Positions 20,429 to 30,909 of a stretch of 64,000 bases of DNA are shown one piece after another. The translations under genes and the position numbers were made by a program. The stretch covers positions 1,599,376 to 1,663,375 of the forward strand of contig NZ_OX373462.1 of assembly GCF_947331815.1 (NCBI RefSeq), written 5' to 3'. How positions within the stretch are numbered: the stretch's first letter is position 1; each line of letters starts with the position of its first letter. The notes below the pieces were generated by a model, which saw nothing but the letters and a program-made list of their open reading frames with translations, was not told where the DNA came from and made no database searches. Origin of the DNA: Cyanobacterium sp. uoEpiScrs1. GTDB lineage: Bacteria > Cyanobacteriota > Cyanobacteriia > Cyanobacteriales > Microcystaceae.

Positions 20429-21112
20429 ATGGATCAATCTCAAGCTGTTGTCCTGCTATCTGGAGGTTTGGATTCGGCTACTTCAGCCGCTATAGCTATT
20501 TTCGAAGGTTACAATTTAATCGCCCTTTCCTTACGCTATGGACAACGTAACGAAAAAGAATTAGGAGCAGCCAAGAAGATTTCTCAGTATTTAGGTATCA
20601 TTGAACACTACATTATTGATGTTAACATTGCCCAATGGGGAGGATCATCCCTAACAGATAAGTCTTTGACTCTTCCTCAAAAGGGAATTGAAAATGATAT
20701 TATTCCCTCCACCTACGTTCCGGGAAGAAATACCATTTTTATCGCTCTTGCCCTTTCTCTAGCAGAAACTAAAGGAGCTAAAGCAATTTTTACCGGAATT
20801 AATGCTGTTGACTATTTAGGATATCCTGATTGTCGTCCAGACTATCTTGAAGCCTATCAAAAGTTAGCTAATTTGTCTTCAAAGGCAGGAATTGAAGGCA
20901 AAGCCCCTCAATTAATTGCTCCTTTACTTAACAAGTCTAAGGTAGATATTGTGCATCGCGCAATTTCTTTAGGAGTTCCTATTGAGGATACTTGGTCTTG
21001 TTATTTGGGAGAAGAAACACCTTGTGGTCTTTGTGATTCTTGTCGTGTACGTGATTCTGCTTTAATTAATGCAGGATATCCTGAATTGGCGACTTCTAAA
21101 GGGAAGAGATGA
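20429..21112 (+). CDS. queC: 7-cyano-7-deazaguanine synthase
   Basis: ATP-dependent conversion of 7-carboxy-7-deazaguanine to preQ0, the precursor of queuosine in tRNA. The 227-residue protein has the PP-loop SGGLDSAT near the N-terminus, [15 protein letters not shown] and the C-terminal zinc site C-x8-C-x2-C-x2-C ([15 protein letters not shown]). A TTG lies one codon upstream, but the ATG at 20429 preceded by AGGAAAAA is the likelier start. No other que genes are near. Confidence 0.95.
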   Translation: MDQSQAVVLLSGGLDSATSAAIAIFEGYNLIALSLRYGQRNEKELGAAKKISQYLGIIEHYIIDVNIAQWGGSSLTDKSLTLPQKGIENDIIPSTYVPGRNTIFIALALSLAETKGAKAIFTGINAVDYLGYPDCRPDYLEAYQKLANLSSKAGIEGKAPQLIAPLLNKSKVDIVHRAISLGVPIEDTWSCYLGEETPCGLCDSCRVRDSALINAGYPELATSKGKR

Positions 21113-21741
21113 TTAACAAGTTCTAAAAGTTGGAACTATAAAAGTTTTTTCTTGGTTTCATCTACGTTAACTTAATATTGAGATTCGATAAGTCTATAAA
21201 AATAGATATCCTCATAAATTATAGAAATAATATAAAAAATTAATAGAATGTATATATAATAAAAACTTATTTCTTAAATTAAGATTGACTCAAATAAATC
21301 ATTCCCGTCCTTGGGGTATAAATTAGCACATTAGATATAAATTACAGATCACAAACTCAAGTATTTAAACTCTGGCAAAAATAAATATTTTTTAGATATT
21401 ATTGTTAGATATTATTGTCAGATATTTAAATGCCAACAAATTCAACTAACATAAGAGGATAATTTATATGTGGCGTAAAATATGATTTCAAGAATGATTA
21501 TCCGACATTAATTAAATATAAATAATATACAAAATCAATGTCCTCTTGATTAATGTATTTGTGCTGTCTATGGTAAAGTTATCGAACCATGAATTCAAAC
21601 AAGATAAAGATTAATCTATATGATTTGGGACTATTTTGATAATTTTAATTATTAGTTTATAAAAACAACTTTCTTTTAAAAGAAGAGGACTTTGGTGTAC
21701 CTTGACTTATTAACTTTTCTAGTTTCAAATTATGAGTTTTG
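21113..21741. other. Gene-free gap of about 630 bases
   Basis: Between convergent queC and the TPR gene. Just after queC a weak hairpin (AGTTC/GAACT) followed by GTTTTTTC could terminate it. An AAGAGGATAATTTATATG near 21.45 kb looks like a start site but stops after five codons. No gene seen. Confidence 0.5.
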
Positions 21742-22179
21742 TCAATTACTATCCTCGTCTTCTATTAAAAGTTGTTCTGAGTCATTCTTCGGTAATCCTA
21801 GAGAGGATGGATTTTTTTGGATTTCTAACTCTTGTTTCATGGTTTTCAAGATGGTTGCGAGTTTTTCTTCCTCTGGGAATAGTTGAACTAATTTCTCCAT
21901 TGGTACAATAGCTCCTTCTAAGTCTTTAAGTTGCAGTTTTGCTTCTATTAATCCCTGTAAAGCAGTAGGATTTTTCGGTTCACGTTTTAATACTTCTTCA
22001 TAACCATCTGCGATCGCTTGTAGTTTTTCTTTCTGAGCAATATTAGTGCTAGAGGTCGCTAATGGGTACGGAGGTTGATCTATTGAACGCAACAAGGGAA
22101 GTACCATAACGCCTAGTAAAGCCAAACCTGAGATTATAATAACAATTCTTTGAAAGGGCTTTTGACGGTTATCAGACAT
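21742..22179 (-). CDS. Membrane-anchored TPR protein
   Basis: A 145-residue protein with a short cytoplasmic N-terminus (MSDNRQKPFQR), one transmembrane helix (about 12-32: IVIIISGLALLGVMVLPLL) and a helical tetratricopeptide region (YEEVLKREPKNPTALQGLIEAKLQLKDLEGAIVPMEKL). The C-terminus is acidic and probably disordered. TPR proteins act as scaffolds; the partner is unknown. A nearly identical 39-base sequence occurs twice just upstream of its start. The gene heads away from the 165-residue membrane protein gene on the same strand, about 175 bases apart. Confidence 0.75.
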   Translation of the reverse strand: MSDNRQKPFQRIVIIISGLALLGVMVLPLLRSIDQPPYPLATSSTNIAQKEKLQAIADGYEEVLKREPKNPTALQGLIEAKLQLKDLEGAIVPMEKLVQLFPEEEKLATILKTMKQELEIQKNPSSLGLPKNDSEQLLIEDEDSN

Positions 22180-22197
22180 AATCCTAAAATACTAAAT

Positions 22198-22300
22198 TAG
22201 AAATTATTGGTTTAGTTAGTGAAACAAAATTTATATGACACAGTATACAGTAATGTTAGAGTAGAAATTATTGGTTTAGTTAGTGAAATAAAATTTATAT
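22198..22300. repeat. Direct repeat, two 39-base copies 64 bases apart
   Basis: Copies at 22198-22236 and 22262-22300 share TAGAAATTATTGGTTTAGTT and the rest, with one mismatch (C/T). They lie between the TPR gene and the upstream membrane-protein gene, in the TPR gene's promoter region. Confidence 0.9.
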
Positions 22301-22354
22301 AGCTTAGTGTCCGGTGTCATATATATAGTTTATTTATCTCCCCAAAAATATTTC

Positions 22355-22852
22355 CTAAGTGTATCCATGAAAAACAGCTAACCCGAACCCAAAACTCCCA
22401 AGACAAATTATCATCAAAATCAATAAAACTTTCCATTGTGGATACCCTTGATCTTGTAATTCTAGCTTTCCTAGAGTAGCTGCACACAATAATAAAAGTA
22501 GCCTAATAAAATACTCTAGCCAACAAACCATCAAAACAACGGCAAAAGTCCACCATAGTACTGAAACCATAGCGCGATTATCGGACTTAAACCCACTTCC
22601 AAAAACAATAGTAATCAACGCAACTGGTGCAGCGACTAGACTAGTAGTAATTATTAGTACAAGAACCCCAGCCAAGACATGTAATATCAAAAACACTGTG
22701 TCACTCTCAAAAAGCCACCCCCAAGTTTTTCCTTGTTGAATTAAGGAATGAGTTAAGGATGAAACAGAAAGACCCACATTCCAACCAAACAGACAATAGG
22801 TGGAAAAAACAACACTCAACGACAGGAAAGGAGATTTAGTTGACCACGACAT
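22355..22852 (-). CDS. Integral membrane protein, unknown function
   Basis: A 165-residue protein with about four hydrophobic helices: near residues 9-30, 52-85 (LILHVLAGVLVLIITTSLVAAPVALITIVFG), 97-122 and 140-162. It has no recognisable catalytic motif. It lies 47 bases downstream of lipA on the same strand, so it may be its operon partner. I cannot name a family. Confidence 0.7.
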   Translation of the reverse strand: MSWSTKSPFLSLSVVFSTYCLFGWNVGLSVSSLTHSLIQQGKTWGWLFESDTVFLILHVLAGVLVLIITTSLVAAPVALITIVFGSGFKSDNRAMVSVLWWTFAVVLMVCWLEYFIRLLLLLCAATLGKLELQDQGYPQWKVLLILMIICLGSFGFGLAVFHGYT

Positions 22853-22899
22853 CTTAGAAATTTAAGCGAAAATCACTCGATTATATTAAAAATACATTT

Positions 22900-23829
22900 T
22901 TAAGCTTTGACAAGAGAATTCAAACAGTCTTGCCCTGCATAGTAAGAACTTCGAACTAAAGGGCCTGAACGAACATTATAAAAGCCTAGAGATCGCCCAA
23001 TTTCCCCTAACTTTTTAAATTCTTCAGGAGTCCAGTATTTACGCACAGGTAGATGATTTAAGGACGGACGCATATACTGTCCTAAGGTAAGATTGTCGCA
23101 TCCCACTTTTCTTAAATCCTTGAAAGTTTCGATGATCTCCGTTTCTGTTTCTCCATGTCCCAACATTAATCCAGATTTGGTTATAACGGACTTATCGAGT
23201 TCTTTGACCCACTTTAGAACACTCAGGGAACGCTCGTATTTAGCCCCTCTTCTAACAATATTCTGCAAGCGCCGAACAGTTTCAATATTGTGATTATAAC
23301 AAACAGGTTGGGCAGCTACAACAGTAGCAATTCGCTGTCTCTGCATGATTTCTCCTTCTCTCCCCCCCCAAAAGTCAGGAGTTAATACTTCAATCTCAGT
23401 ATGGGGGTTGCTCTGACGAATAGTCTCCATCACCTTAACAAACCAATTAGCACCCCCGTCAGATAAGTCATCCCGTGCTACAGAGGTTAAAACAACATAA
23501 AGTAATCCTAACAACTTTACTGACTCTGCTACTTTCTGCGGTTCTAAGACATCTAATGCCGTAGGTGAATGGCCTTTATCTACTTGACAAAAACTACACG
23601 AACGAGTGCAAGTTGGACCCATTAAGAGGAAAGTCGCTGTTTTTCGAGCATAACATTCTCCTCTGTTTGGGCAACGACCTTCTTCACATATTGTCTGTAT
23701 ATTTCGTTGTTTGATAATACGCTGAACAGCAGAAATCTCACTAGCTCTACCAACAGAGCGTCTAAGCCAAAGAGGGAGAGGTATCAAGTTTGTTTGGGAG
23801 TGCTTAGTAGCTGATATTCTTTTTTTCAT
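22900..23829 (-). CDS. lipA: Lipoyl synthase
   Basis: A radical-SAM enzyme that inserts two sulfurs into protein-bound octanoate. Cys48, Cys53 and Cys59 ([12 protein letters not shown]) bind the auxiliary cluster and Cys74, Cys78 and Cys81 (CTRSCSFC) the SAM cluster; the closing RSSY is present. The segment [37 protein letters not shown] is the cyanobacterial variant of the family, which often exists next to a second lipA copy elsewhere. Length 309 is normal. ATG start. Substrates would be pyruvate dehydrogenase or glycine cleavage proteins, not in this window. Confidence 0.95.
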   Translation of the reverse strand: MKKRISATKHSQTNLIPLPLWLRRSVGRASEISAVQRIIKQRNIQTICEEGRCPNRGECYARKTATFLLMGPTCTRSCSFCQVDKGHSPTALDVLEPQKVAESVKLLGLLYVVLTSVARDDLSDGGANWFVKVMETIRQSNPHTEIEVLTPDFWGGREGEIMQRQRIATVVAAQPVCYNHNIETVRRLQNIVRRGAKYERSLSVLKWVKELDKSVITKSGLMLGHGETETEIIETFKDLRKVGCDNLTLGQYMRPSLNHLPVRKYWTPEEFKKLGEIGRSLGFYNVRSGPLVRSSYYAGQDCLNSLVKA

Positions 23830-24123
23830 GGTTAATCTAGTATAAAAAGTTATACTTTTCTAGTAATCTAAAACTATAAAGTCTATTCTTAAACTCAACT
23901 CTTTTAAGTTAACCATGTTCAATTAACAAAGACAAAGAGTTACTTGAGCTGTGGGAAGAATAGTTAAAGTCAGTATGTAATTAGCAATACTTAAAGGAGC
24001 ATAATGATAAAAGATGTTGCAGGAAGGAACTATAGAAAGACAATTCTAAACTAGAAATTAAAAATATATAAGCTTAGTTTTTACCAATTATTTGATTAGA
24101 CAAAAATGATAAGTGAAGTTAAC

Positions 24124-25317
24124 TTAATTAGTATCTTTTTTAATGTCAAAAACTGGCAAAGTAAACCAAAATTTAGCTCCAGCATCTGGGTTAGTAATTA
24201 CCCCGATCTCTCCCCCATGAGCTTCAATAATTTGACGACAAAGGTAGAGTCCTAAACCTAACCCCAATGTTTTTTTTGCTCCATCTCCTCGATGATATCT
24301 TTCGAATAAGTTCTCTGCTTGTTCTGAATTCATTCCTACTCCATTATCAGCTAAGGTACAAATAACCATTCTTGTATCTTGAGAAGATTTTTTGATATTT
24401 TTCTTAGTATACAAAGCTAATTTTTGGGGGGTTAAGACTTCAGCAGTTATAGTTAATTTTAAGCCAGGAGGATTATGTTTAAGAGCATTAGCTAACAAAT
24501 TCTCAAACACCCGCCATAGACGATCACTATCTGCCTTAACTACCGGTAATTCAGAAGAGACTAGGACATCTAATATACCTTTATGTTCTTTTAATATAGG
24601 TTGCCATTCTGCAGACAATTTCTGACTTAATGAGAATAAATTTAAGGGGGTGCAGTTAAGGTGAACTCCTCCCATTTCAAATTGTTGGGTTTCTACTAAA
24701 GAGTTAATCAAATTAAGTTGGCGGTCACAACTAGCAACTATCTGTTCTAAGACTACATTAGATATCTCTATAGTTTGTTTATTTTCTTTTTTTCCTTTTT
24801 TAAGTAAATTTTTCAAAACCATGGCCATTCCTAACACAGGGTTACGTAAATCATGAGACACTGCATGAAGGTAAACTCGTAGAGTTTGTTCCGTTTTTTT
24901 TCGTTCTTTTATTTCTTGTTGTAGTTGTTTTTTTTGTCGTTGTATAGTCAATTGGTTTTCTACTCTGGCAATAACCTCCTCTTCTTGAAATGGTTTACAA
25001 ATATAGTCCACCCCTCCTACTTCAAAAGCTTTTACTTTGTCTAAAATATCATCAAGTGCACTAATAAATATAACAGGAATCTCTTTTGTTTTTTGGTTAT
25101 CTTTTAGGGTTCGGCAAACTTCATAGCCATTAATTCCTGTCATATTGATATCTAACAGGATGACATCAGGGGGAACTTGGGATATAGTTTTCAGGGCCAT
25201 TTTGCCATCAAGAGCTTTACGGACCTTATAGCCTTGTTCTGATAACATGGCTGAGAGTAAACGCAGGTTATCAAGAGTGTCATCAACGACAAGAAGATTG
25301 CCTTTTTCTAAGATCAT
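24124..25317 (-). CDS. Response regulator-histidine kinase hybrid (REC-HisKA-HATPase)
   Basis: A 397-residue soluble signalling protein. The N-terminal receiver has the DD pair (12-13), phospho-acceptor Asp56 and Lys109 in CKPF. A coiled-coil linker of Gln/Lys/Glu residues follows. The kinase H-box is SHDLRNP with His155, the N-box ENLLANALKH, and the G-box motifs DNGVGM and GLGLGLYL. It starts 6 bases after the stop of the upstream 1073-residue kinase, so they are translationally linked. A phosphorelay from that kinase to this REC is plausible; signal and output are unknown. Confidence 0.92.
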   Translation of the reverse strand: MILEKGNLLVVDDTLDNLRLLSAMLSEQGYKVRKALDGKMALKTISQVPPDVILLDINMTGINGYEVCRTLKDNQKTKEIPVIFISALDDILDKVKAFEVGGVDYICKPFQEEEVIARVENQLTIQRQKKQLQQEIKERKKTEQTLRVYLHAVSHDLRNPVLGMAMVLKNLLKKGKKENKQTIEISNVVLEQIVASCDRQLNLINSLVETQQFEMGGVHLNCTPLNLFSLSQKLSAEWQPILKEHKGILDVLVSSELPVVKADSDRLWRVFENLLANALKHNPPGLKLTITAEVLTPQKLALYTKKNIKKSSQDTRMVICTLADNGVGMNSEQAENLFERYHRGDGAKKTLGLGLGLYLCRQIIEAHGGEIGVITNPDAGAKFWFTLPVFDIKKDTN

Positions 25318-25323
25318 AATCTG

Positions 25324-28300
25324 CTAATCATCTAAATTACAATTAACTATTACCTTATTTGTTAATTCAATAATCTGATTAAAAAGAAAGTCATTAGCCC
25401 AATTTTTTAGGGTAACAGCTAAAAGCTCATTTGCTGGAGTAATTTGAGTAATTAAATCTAGTATGGCATCATCGCTACATTCTATGGCAGCTTGGTGAAC
25501 TTGAGTGATCCACTCACGAGACATCACAGATAATACTTGCAATAGATCGTCGGAGGTATTTTCTTGAACTTCAATATCTGTTTCTTCTGTTCGATTATCT
25601 TCCCTTCTCATAGACTCGTAAACATAGCAAATACCGAGGTGATCAGCAATTTTATCCCACAAAACTTCTTCTCGAAATGGTTTTCGCATAAAGTCATCAC
25701 ATCCAGCTGATAGAATAACATTACGTTCCTCTTCAAAGGCACTAGCAGTCAAGGCAATAATTACGGTGGCTTGCCCTTTAGTGGTAGCTTTGATTCGTTG
25801 AGTAGCCTCATAGCCATCGATAACAGGCATTCTCATGTCCATTAACACTAGATGGGGCTCCCACCTTTCCCAAAGATTAATTGCTTCTTTTCCATTGCTA
25901 GCCTGACGGACTTCAAACCCCATTGACGAGAGTAATTTGACTAATAAAATACGACTTTCTAGGCGATCATCTACCGCTAGAATACGATATCGGGGTTGCC
26001 CAGGAGCTAATCCAATAACCTTGCGAATTGGTTTTTTCGTTTTAATGGCATTTGCAGATGCTATCCGTCCCTTAATAGTAAAAGTAAATAAACTACCTTT
26101 ACCTAGCACGCTATTTACCTGAATATCACCACCCATTAACTGCACGAACTTTTGACTAATGGGTAATCCTAATCCAGTTCCCTCTTGGGCGTTACGTCCG
26201 GTTTCTGTTTGTCCAAAAGCGGCAAATAGTTGGTCTATCTCTTCGGTAGCAATCCCTAGTCCAGTATCCTCTACCTCAAAGGTAATCATAACTTTTTCTG
26301 ATTCCCTATTCCCCTTCACCCGTAAGGTGACACCCCCTTCATCAGTGAATTTAATGGCATTACCTAATAAATTGATTAAAACTTGCCGCAATTTCCCTTC
26401 ATCAGTAGTTAGGTATTGGGGAACTTCTGGAGTATACTCAAAAATTAGTTGTAATCCTTTAGCTTCAGCTTTTAACTTCAGCATAGCTTCTATGTTGGAA
26501 AGCAAGCGGTATAAATCAAAACTATTTTGGCTTAAACTTGTACGACCTGCTTCAATTTTAGACATTTCTAGGATGTCATTAAGTAATGTTAGTAAATGCT
26601 CGCCACTGCGTGAGATAATGGACAAATTTTGTTGCTGTTCTTCATTCAAAGTGTGGTCACGTTGCATTACTTGAGTAAACCCTAAAATAGCATTGAGGGG
26701 AGTTCGTAATTCATGACTCATACTGGCCAAAAATTCGCTTTTAGCACGGTTGGCAGCATCTGCAGCTTCTTTAGCTTTTTTTAAGGCTATTTCGGCCTGT
26801 TTACGTTGGGTTATATCTCGCACTATGGCAGTAAATACTTTTCGTCCCTTAAGTTTAATTTTAGAAATGGAAACTTCGGCTAAAAATTCGCTCCCGTCTT
26901 GACGACGACCGAAAACAGGACGACGACCCCCCATCTGTCGAGCAATTTCAGACGCAATACTAAAGTCTTTAATATGTCGTTGATGATTTTCATTAAACCT
27001 TTGAGGAATTAAAATATCAAATGGGCATCCTAACACTTCTGATGCCTGGTAACCAAAGATTTTTTCAGCAGCGTGATTAAATAAGGTGATACATTGATTT
27101 TCATCGATAGAAATAATCGCCTCATTTGCATTATCCAAAATGCCAGCAAATCTAGCTTTAGACTCGGTGCGTTCCTCTTCTGCTTGAGATCGTGCTTGGG
27201 CAATAGCGAGAAATTCTCCTACTAATTTTAATATATTTACGTCTTCTTGAGTCCAATGTTTGTCAATGTTTCCGTCAAGCCCCAGATACCCCAACGTTTG
27301 TCCAGTAGCCACCATAGGAACTACCACTAAAGTAGGGCTAAGACTATTTTTAAATATCTCTCTTTCGTTTATCGCTTGCCTAGGTAGATCTTCCAAGGAA
27401 TTTACACGAATAGGATGGCCTTTCAGGAGTTGTTCCGAAAACCAGGGAAGATCTTGTAAAGGAATATTTGGGGACTGTTTTTTAGTGGAGGAAGTATTTG
27501 GTTTACACCATTCATAGGTCATATTCCAAAGGCATTGTTGAGGGGAATAACGTATAATGTAGCCACGATCACCATTGGTAAATTCTCCTAGAGATGCTAG
27601 AGTAAACCCGACGGCAGTATTGAAATCTTGATCAATTAATTGTCGAGCAATACTACTGAGCAAACTATCACGTTGAGCTTGCTTTTTTAAGGTTTCTTCT
27701 CGTCGTTGGCGATCAGTAATATCTCTACTAATCCCAATCGACCCCATTAAATTACCATCAGGACAACAAAAGGGGGTTTTTAATGTGTCGAGAAGAAGAC
27801 GACTCCCGTCAGGATAAGTGATCCATTCTTCATTACGATAGGCTTGTTTTTTGTGAATCATAATACGATCTTGTTCCCGAAAAAATAGGGCTTCCTCGGG
27901 ACTAAAAAGATCGAAGTCAGTTTTCCCAATAATATCCTTTCTGTCGCGTCCAACAAAAGTTTCGAAGGCATTATTACAAACTTTATAAAAGCCTTGAGGA
28001 TCTTTACAAAATACAAAGTCAGGAATGCAATTAATTAGCGAACTTAATAGAATTTGCTCCTGTTTGCGATCACTAATATCACTGTGGGTTCCTACCATCC
28101 TAATTGGATTTCCTTGTTGATCCCAAAGAGCTTGTCCTCGTGACAAAATCCACTTATAAGTTTTGTCTTTACATTTGAGTCTAAATTCAACAGTATAATG
28201 GTTAGTTTTTCTTTCTAGATGAGCATATACCGCGTCCATTACCCCCTTTCTGTCTTGGGGATGCAGCAACATTTTCCAGGTGTCAAAATGATGGGATAAA

Positions 28301-28545
28301 TCTTCGTCTTGATACCCTAACATTTCTTTCCAACGATGAGAAAAGAAAAGCTCATCAGTTTTAAGATTCCAATCCCAAATTCCCTCATTTGTCCCCTGTA
28401 GTACTAACTGCCATCGTTGTTCACTCTCACGTAATTCTTGTTGGATTTTCAAGGTAGCTATTTGTGCTGCTTGTAATGTCGCAATCTCCCTTTGCAGACT
28501 TTGGATGATTTGGATAGAGTTTGGTTTTTTTTTTTGAACTGACAT
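25324..28545 (-). CDS. Hybrid sensory histidine kinase, PAS-PAS-GAF-PAS-HisKA-HATPase-REC
   Basis: A 1073-residue cytoplasmic sensor. The order is a short coiled coil (1-40), PAS/PAC (about 45-160), PAS (165-280), GAF (290-450), PAS (465-585), HisKA with His611 in SMSHELRTPLN, HATPase with N-box NLLGNAIKF and G-boxes DTGLGI and GTGLGLPI, then REC with Asp903 (LMDMRMP) and KPF. The tail (about 1000-1073) has the helical pattern seen after REC in many cyanobacterial hybrid kinases but no clear Hpt His. No membrane segment is seen, so it senses internal cues. It is first gene of a two-gene operon. Full domain integrity in a shrinking genome implies use. Confidence 0.93.
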   Translation of the reverse strand: MSVQKKKPNSIQIIQSLQREIATLQAAQIATLKIQQELRESEQRWQLVLQGTNEGIWDWNLKTDELFFSHRWKEMLGYQDEDLSHHFDTWKMLLHPQDRKGVMDAVYAHLERKTNHYTVEFRLKCKDKTYKWILSRGQALWDQQGNPIRMVGTHSDISDRKQEQILLSSLINCIPDFVFCKDPQGFYKVCNNAFETFVGRDRKDIIGKTDFDLFSPEEALFFREQDRIMIHKKQAYRNEEWITYPDGSRLLLDTLKTPFCCPDGNLMGSIGISRDITDRQRREETLKKQAQRDSLLSSIARQLIDQDFNTAVGFTLASLGEFTNGDRGYIIRYSPQQCLWNMTYEWCKPNTSSTKKQSPNIPLQDLPWFSEQLLKGHPIRVNSLEDLPRQAINEREIFKNSLSPTLVVVPMVATGQTLGYLGLDGNIDKHWTQEDVNILKLVGEFLAIAQARSQAEEERTESKARFAGILDNANEAIISIDENQCITLFNHAAEKIFGYQASEVLGCPFDILIPQRFNENHQRHIKDFSIASEIARQMGGRRPVFGRRQDGSEFLAEVSISKIKLKGRKVFTAIVRDITQRKQAEIALKKAKEAADAANRAKSEFLASMSHELRTPLNAILGFTQVMQRDHTLNEEQQQNLSIISRSGEHLLTLLNDILEMSKIEAGRTSLSQNSFDLYRLLSNIEAMLKLKAEAKGLQLIFEYTPEVPQYLTTDEGKLRQVLINLLGNAIKFTDEGGVTLRVKGNRESEKVMITFEVEDTGLGIATEEIDQLFAAFGQTETGRNAQEGTGLGLPISQKFVQLMGGDIQVNSVLGKGSLFTFTIKGRIASANAIKTKKPIRKVIGLAPGQPRYRILAVDDRLESRILLVKLLSSMGFEVRQASNGKEAINLWERWEPHLVLMDMRMPVIDGYEATQRIKATTKGQATVIIALTASAFEEERNVILSAGCDDFMRKPFREEVLWDKIADHLGICYVYESMRREDNRTEETDIEVQENTSDDLLQVLSVMSREWITQVHQAAIECSDDAILDLITQITPANELLAVTLKNWANDFLFNQIIELTNKVIVNCNLDD

Positions 28546-28843
28546 ATATCTAAAAAAAGTTAACTATTTTATGTAAAATTTAGACAACAAAATCATCTTG
28601 GATAGGAACGAGCCAATCAATTATTTGATTTTATTTTATATCAAAAGTTTTTTGAACTAGCTCTAAATATTAATAATTACTCCTTGACTATCTTATTTAG
28701 CTGCTTTGTGACCCTATTTAGGATAGTTAGAATAAAAAAAATTAATTAAAAATATACTTAATACCTTGTTAATAAACAATAGTACTATAAACTTTACCTG
28801 TTTTGGTCAAACTCAATAGTCTTGAATTCTATTCTTTAGAACA

Positions 28844-29452
28844 TCATGGATACTTTAATATTTTTTGTAAAAATAACCGTCGAGGCGTTTTAAACAACCA
28901 ACCCTTCCAAGTAGATTCAGTTTTTTGGAGTTTATAACCATAATTAAGGTAAAGTTGTTTTGCTGGATAATTATTTTCTAATACGTGTAAACCAAGGGAG
29001 TTATATCCCCATTCTAAAGCAACTTGCTCACATTTCTGGAGTAAATATTTAGCTACTCCCTGTCTCCGATAGGAATGACTAACTGCTAAATTACTAATGT
29101 ACAAAGATTGAGAGTGTAACCTGGAACCCAGAGTAATTTCTACTGTACCGATAACTAATTCTTGGAAATCGTTAGATGTCCCATTAGAAATCATAGCCAC
29201 TAGACAACAATAATATGGAGAATGTGCTCGAAAACGAATACGTAAATCTTCATTGATTTCTAGCCTAAACAAGGGGTATAGCCAAGAAGACCATTGCTGG
29301 GGAGGATGAAAACTTCTGATTAGAACCTCAGTCAGGTCCTTAATATCACTTATTTGAGCTATTCTCACCATTACGGGAAGTCTTCCCAAGTTAATCTGTC
29401 CCAGCTCTTGAGAAGAGTAAGGAAAAATGTTATAAAATTGACATAAATTCAC
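28844..29452 (-). CDS. GNAT family N-acetyltransferase
   Basis: A 202-residue protein with the GNAT fold. The acetyl-CoA loop is RRQGVAKYLL, preceded by the strand LYISNLAVSHSY and followed by LHVLENNYPAKQLYLNYGY, a RimI-like motif B region. The first 27 residues form an extra N-terminus; a later ATG (29371, MVRIAQISD) would give the minimal domain. Substrate is unknown; RimI-like protein N-acetylation is one option. Stand-alone gene about 300 bases upstream-side of the kinase operon. Confidence 0.85.
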   Translation of the reverse strand: MNLCQFYNIFPYSSQELGQINLGRLPVMVRIAQISDIKDLTEVLIRSFHPPQQWSSWLYPLFRLEINEDLRIRFRAHSPYYCCLVAMISNGTSNDFQELVIGTVEITLGSRLHSQSLYISNLAVSHSYRRQGVAKYLLQKCEQVALEWGYNSLGLHVLENNYPAKQLYLNYGYKLQKTESTWKGWLFKTPRRLFLQKILKYP

Positions 29453-29597
29453 AAAACCTCCGCTTTTAAGACAAAAAATAATATTTTAGTTCTTATATTC
29501 TTATTGTTTTTGGAAATAGTCTTATTTTATATTAAACTATCTTATTGTGATTAATTAGCCTCCTGGCATCTTAACGTTTACCTCGATAGGTGGATAT

Positions 29598-29644
29598 AAA
29601 TATATTAAAATCTAGTATTCTTTATACTAGATTTTAATATATTT
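29598..29644. terminator. Long perfect hairpin (21 bp stem)
   Basis: Arms around TCTTT, core AAAATCTAGTAT/ATACTAGATTTT. It lies in the divergent gap upstream of the GNAT gene, so it is not an obvious terminator of any present gene. Confidence 0.5.
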
Positions 29645-30297
29645 TATAGTCTAGTTTTATTATGTGTCCTTAAAAAAATAGTCATATAAAATATATTTTT
29701 GCTACTTTATTATCAAAATAGAAACCTAATTATTTTTCTTGTCTTTTGGGTTTAGTTTTACTTTATATTTTACGCAAATTAAAATATTTACAACTAGTTT
29801 CTTGTGTCTTTTAAGCAGAAAACAAGAATATTATACAAACTTTTACTACTATATAGTATACGATAGTAATAAGAATTTTTCTTTTAGCATCATATCTTTT
29901 ATTGTTGTTGGTTTTTATTTTTTCACATAAAAACGTATCGACATATAATACTTTATATTTCATTCCTTTTGAGATATTTTAATCAGATTTTCGTTTTTTA
30001 AAAATGTATATTCAAAGTGTTTTTATGCAAAGTAAAGGCCGAGATTTATTTTTAGATTTTATATTTAAATATTTATTATTTTATTGCCAAATTTTCAGTT
30101 TACAATTTAACTTGTAAGAAATTAAATATTATGATAATGTAGGTTATGCTTGTATATAAATTTATATTCTGTACTCTATTACTGGATTTTACTATTTAGA
30201 GTTAGCACATAAAGATATTTTATAAAAAAAATAAATATATACTCTCTTATGTGTAACACTTAAATAGTCATCGTTTACTATAAAATATAAACAATTT

Positions 30298-30347
30298 TAA
30301 CAATCACAAATATTTTTTAAGGACATAAAAAATATTTGTGATTGTTA
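30298..30347. terminator. Long perfect hairpin (21 bp stem, 8 nt loop)
   Basis: Arms AACAATCACAAATATTTTTT and its reverse complement around AAGGACAT. No gene ends nearby; it could mark the end of a lost gene. Confidence 0.5.
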
Positions 30348-30909
30348 CTTAAATATTAAATTCAACAAAGATATTTTTTATTTAAAAATAAAACTCTAGT
30401 GCAATACTATATATAATTATTTATAACAAGCAATTTATTTCTAAACTAGTTTTAGTAACTTCTAAAACAGTCACAAGTATATTCTTAAAATAAGATTTTA
30501 GTCTAGTGTATTTAAATAGGTACATAGAGATCAAAAATATTGTTATCTATAACTCTACAATTAATTTTAACTAATGTATAGCGAATTATATTATTTAGAG
30601 TATATTTAAGTATTATTAACAGAATAAGATAATTTATGATAATGCATAAATATATAATCAAAATCATTTAATTTAAATAGATTTAATTATTTTATTACGC
30701 TATTTTATTTGCATAAATTATACAAGATTTTAATACTTTAATGGTTGTTTATCTGTTTAATAATTGCTGTTTTGATTAAGAAAAATAAACACATTTTATT
30801 CATAAACTTATAAGTTATATTTTTAATTTTTTGTTAAAAGTATAACTTGATTAGTGCATAATAGTAGGATATATAATATATATCAATTATTTTTACTAGC
30901 TAATACGTG

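Larger units (their letters stand above)
29453..30909. other. Gene-free gap of about 1.5 kb with two long hairpins
   Basis: Very AT-rich DNA between divergent genes. It carries two long perfect hairpins (29598-29644 and 30298-30347) that have no gene end next to them. No coding remnant is convincing. Confidence 0.5.

Noticed and set aside
24004-24054. 16-codon ORF with AAGGAG before ATG
   Set aside because: Too short, lies between two minus-strand genes, and no sign of a conserved peptide.
26159-26674. 171-codon plus-strand ORF
   Set aside because: It is the antisense shadow of the hybrid kinase, whose domains are all intact on the other strand.
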